Source of the DNA: Burkholderiaceae bacterium
GTDB taxonomy: Bacteria > Pseudomonadota > Gammaproteobacteria > Burkholderiales > Burkholderiaceae_F
Direction: 5' to 3'
DNA: 6,892 nucleotides
NCBI GenBank assembly: GCA_013696665.1
Contig: JACCYC010000264.1
Span: 1-6,892 of the forward strand
A program made the position numbers and the translations under genes. Below the pieces are notes generated by a model, which had not been told where the DNA came from, did not search any database, and saw nothing but the letters and a program-made list of their open reading frames with translations. Of this stretch, positions 6,464 through 6,892 are shown piece after piece. How positions within the stretch are numbered: position 1 is the first letter of the stretch; the number at the start of each line of letters is the position of its first letter.

Positions 6464-6892
6464 CTACGCGACCATCAACGGCAACGTGACCTGGGGTTCA
6501 CGTCCGGCCACCATCGAACGGTTGCGGCCGCTTTTTTTGGCCTGCAGTAAAGCCTGGTCGGCGCGCTGCAATAACTCTGTTGCGGTTTCGACGCCGTCCC
6601 AGGTCGCAATGCCCGCCGAAAATGTTTGTCGATCGGGAACGTGCGCACGCAGCCGATCCACCATCTGACCTGCGTGGTCGGCGTCAACGCCGGGCAGCAG
6701 TAGAGTGAATTCCTCGCCGCCGTATCGCACCAGTACGTCGGTCGGCCGCAATTGCTTCAGCCACGCCTGCGCCGAGCCACGCAGTACCGCATCGCCGGCC
6801 GGGTGACCGCGTCGGTCGTTGTAGCGCTTGAAGTGATCGAGATCGATCATCACCAGCGTCAACGGGTCGCCACTGCGGTGTGCGCGAGAAAA
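6464..6892 (-). CDS. Diguanylate cyclase (GGDEF domain), C-terminal fragment
   Basis: The visible 142 residues are the greater part of a GGDEF domain, which makes cyclic di-GMP from two GTP. The gene continues beyond the right edge of the window; the frame is open to 6892, so the TTG at 6862 is only an internal Leu codon. Residues are numbered within the fragment. DLDHFKRYND (17-26) supplies the metal-binding Asp17. RGHPAGD follows. The active-site loop is GGEEF (58-62), a functional variant of GGDEF. RPTD (49-52), exactly five residues before GGEEF, fits the RxxD inhibitory site for product feedback. The domain ends with FSAGIA and the ADQALLQAKKSGRN helix, and only about 16 residues follow, so any sensor domain is N-terminal and unseen. 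Its stop lies 17 bases before creB on the same strand, implying co-transcription with creBC. Confidence 0.94.
   Translation of the reverse strand, partial: FSRAHRSGDPLTLVMIDLDHFKRYNDRRGHPAGDAVLRGSAQAWLKQLRPTDVLVRYGGEEFTLLLPGVDADHAGQMVDRLRAHVPDRQTFSAGIATWDGVETATELLQRADQALLQAKKSGRNRSMVAGREPQVTLPLMVA

Noticed and set aside
6464..6862. TTG at 6862 as the start of a complete short GGDEF protein.
   Set aside because: The frame continues to the window edge with residues typical of the GGDEF domain start (RAHRSGDPLTLVMIDLD), so the TTG is an internal Leu codon and the gene is cut by the window.

Overview
The window looks like chromosomal DNA from a GC-rich gammaproteobacterium. The evidence is a cobalamin-dependent methionine synthase end of the E. 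coli type, a CreB/CreC pair collinear with the enterobacterial proteins, and a secreted S9 peptidase of a kind common in Xanthomonadales/Nevskiales/Steroidobacter-like lineages. The lineage is inference; no rRNA, tRNA, mobile element or CRISPR array is visible.

Layout. 2-394 (+) is the C-terminal end of MetH. 520-2496 (+) is a secreted S9 serine peptidase (beta-propeller plus alpha/beta hydrolase), with a hairpin built around its stop codon. 2516-2783 is a 268-base stretch without a credible gene. 2784-3665 (-) encodes an exported protein with a VIT-like domain. 3666-3871 is a divergent promoter region. 3872-4186 (+) encodes a small single-pass membrane protein, followed by an intrinsic terminator at 4215-4259. 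The rest is a compact minus-strand operon, read right to left: a GGDEF diguanylate cyclase (5' end outside the window), creB, and creC.

How it may work together. CreC (membrane sensor kinase) and CreB (OmpR-family regulator) form a two-component system. The known CreB target in E. coli and relatives is the cre tag, TTCAC-N6-TTCAC. A perfect copy lies on the minus strand at 3753-3768, in the divergent intergenic region next to creBC. It lies 87 bases before the VIT-like gene start and 103 bases before the small membrane protein start, and it abuts a perfect 11-bp inverted repeat. The inference is that one or both of these uncharacterised envelope proteins are CreB targets, in a locus where the usual partner CreD is not seen. 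The diguanylate cyclase gene ends 17 bases before creB, so c-di-GMP synthesis is probably co-expressed with this system. This GGDEF-creB-creC plus VIT-like/small-membrane-protein arrangement is the most interesting part of the window.
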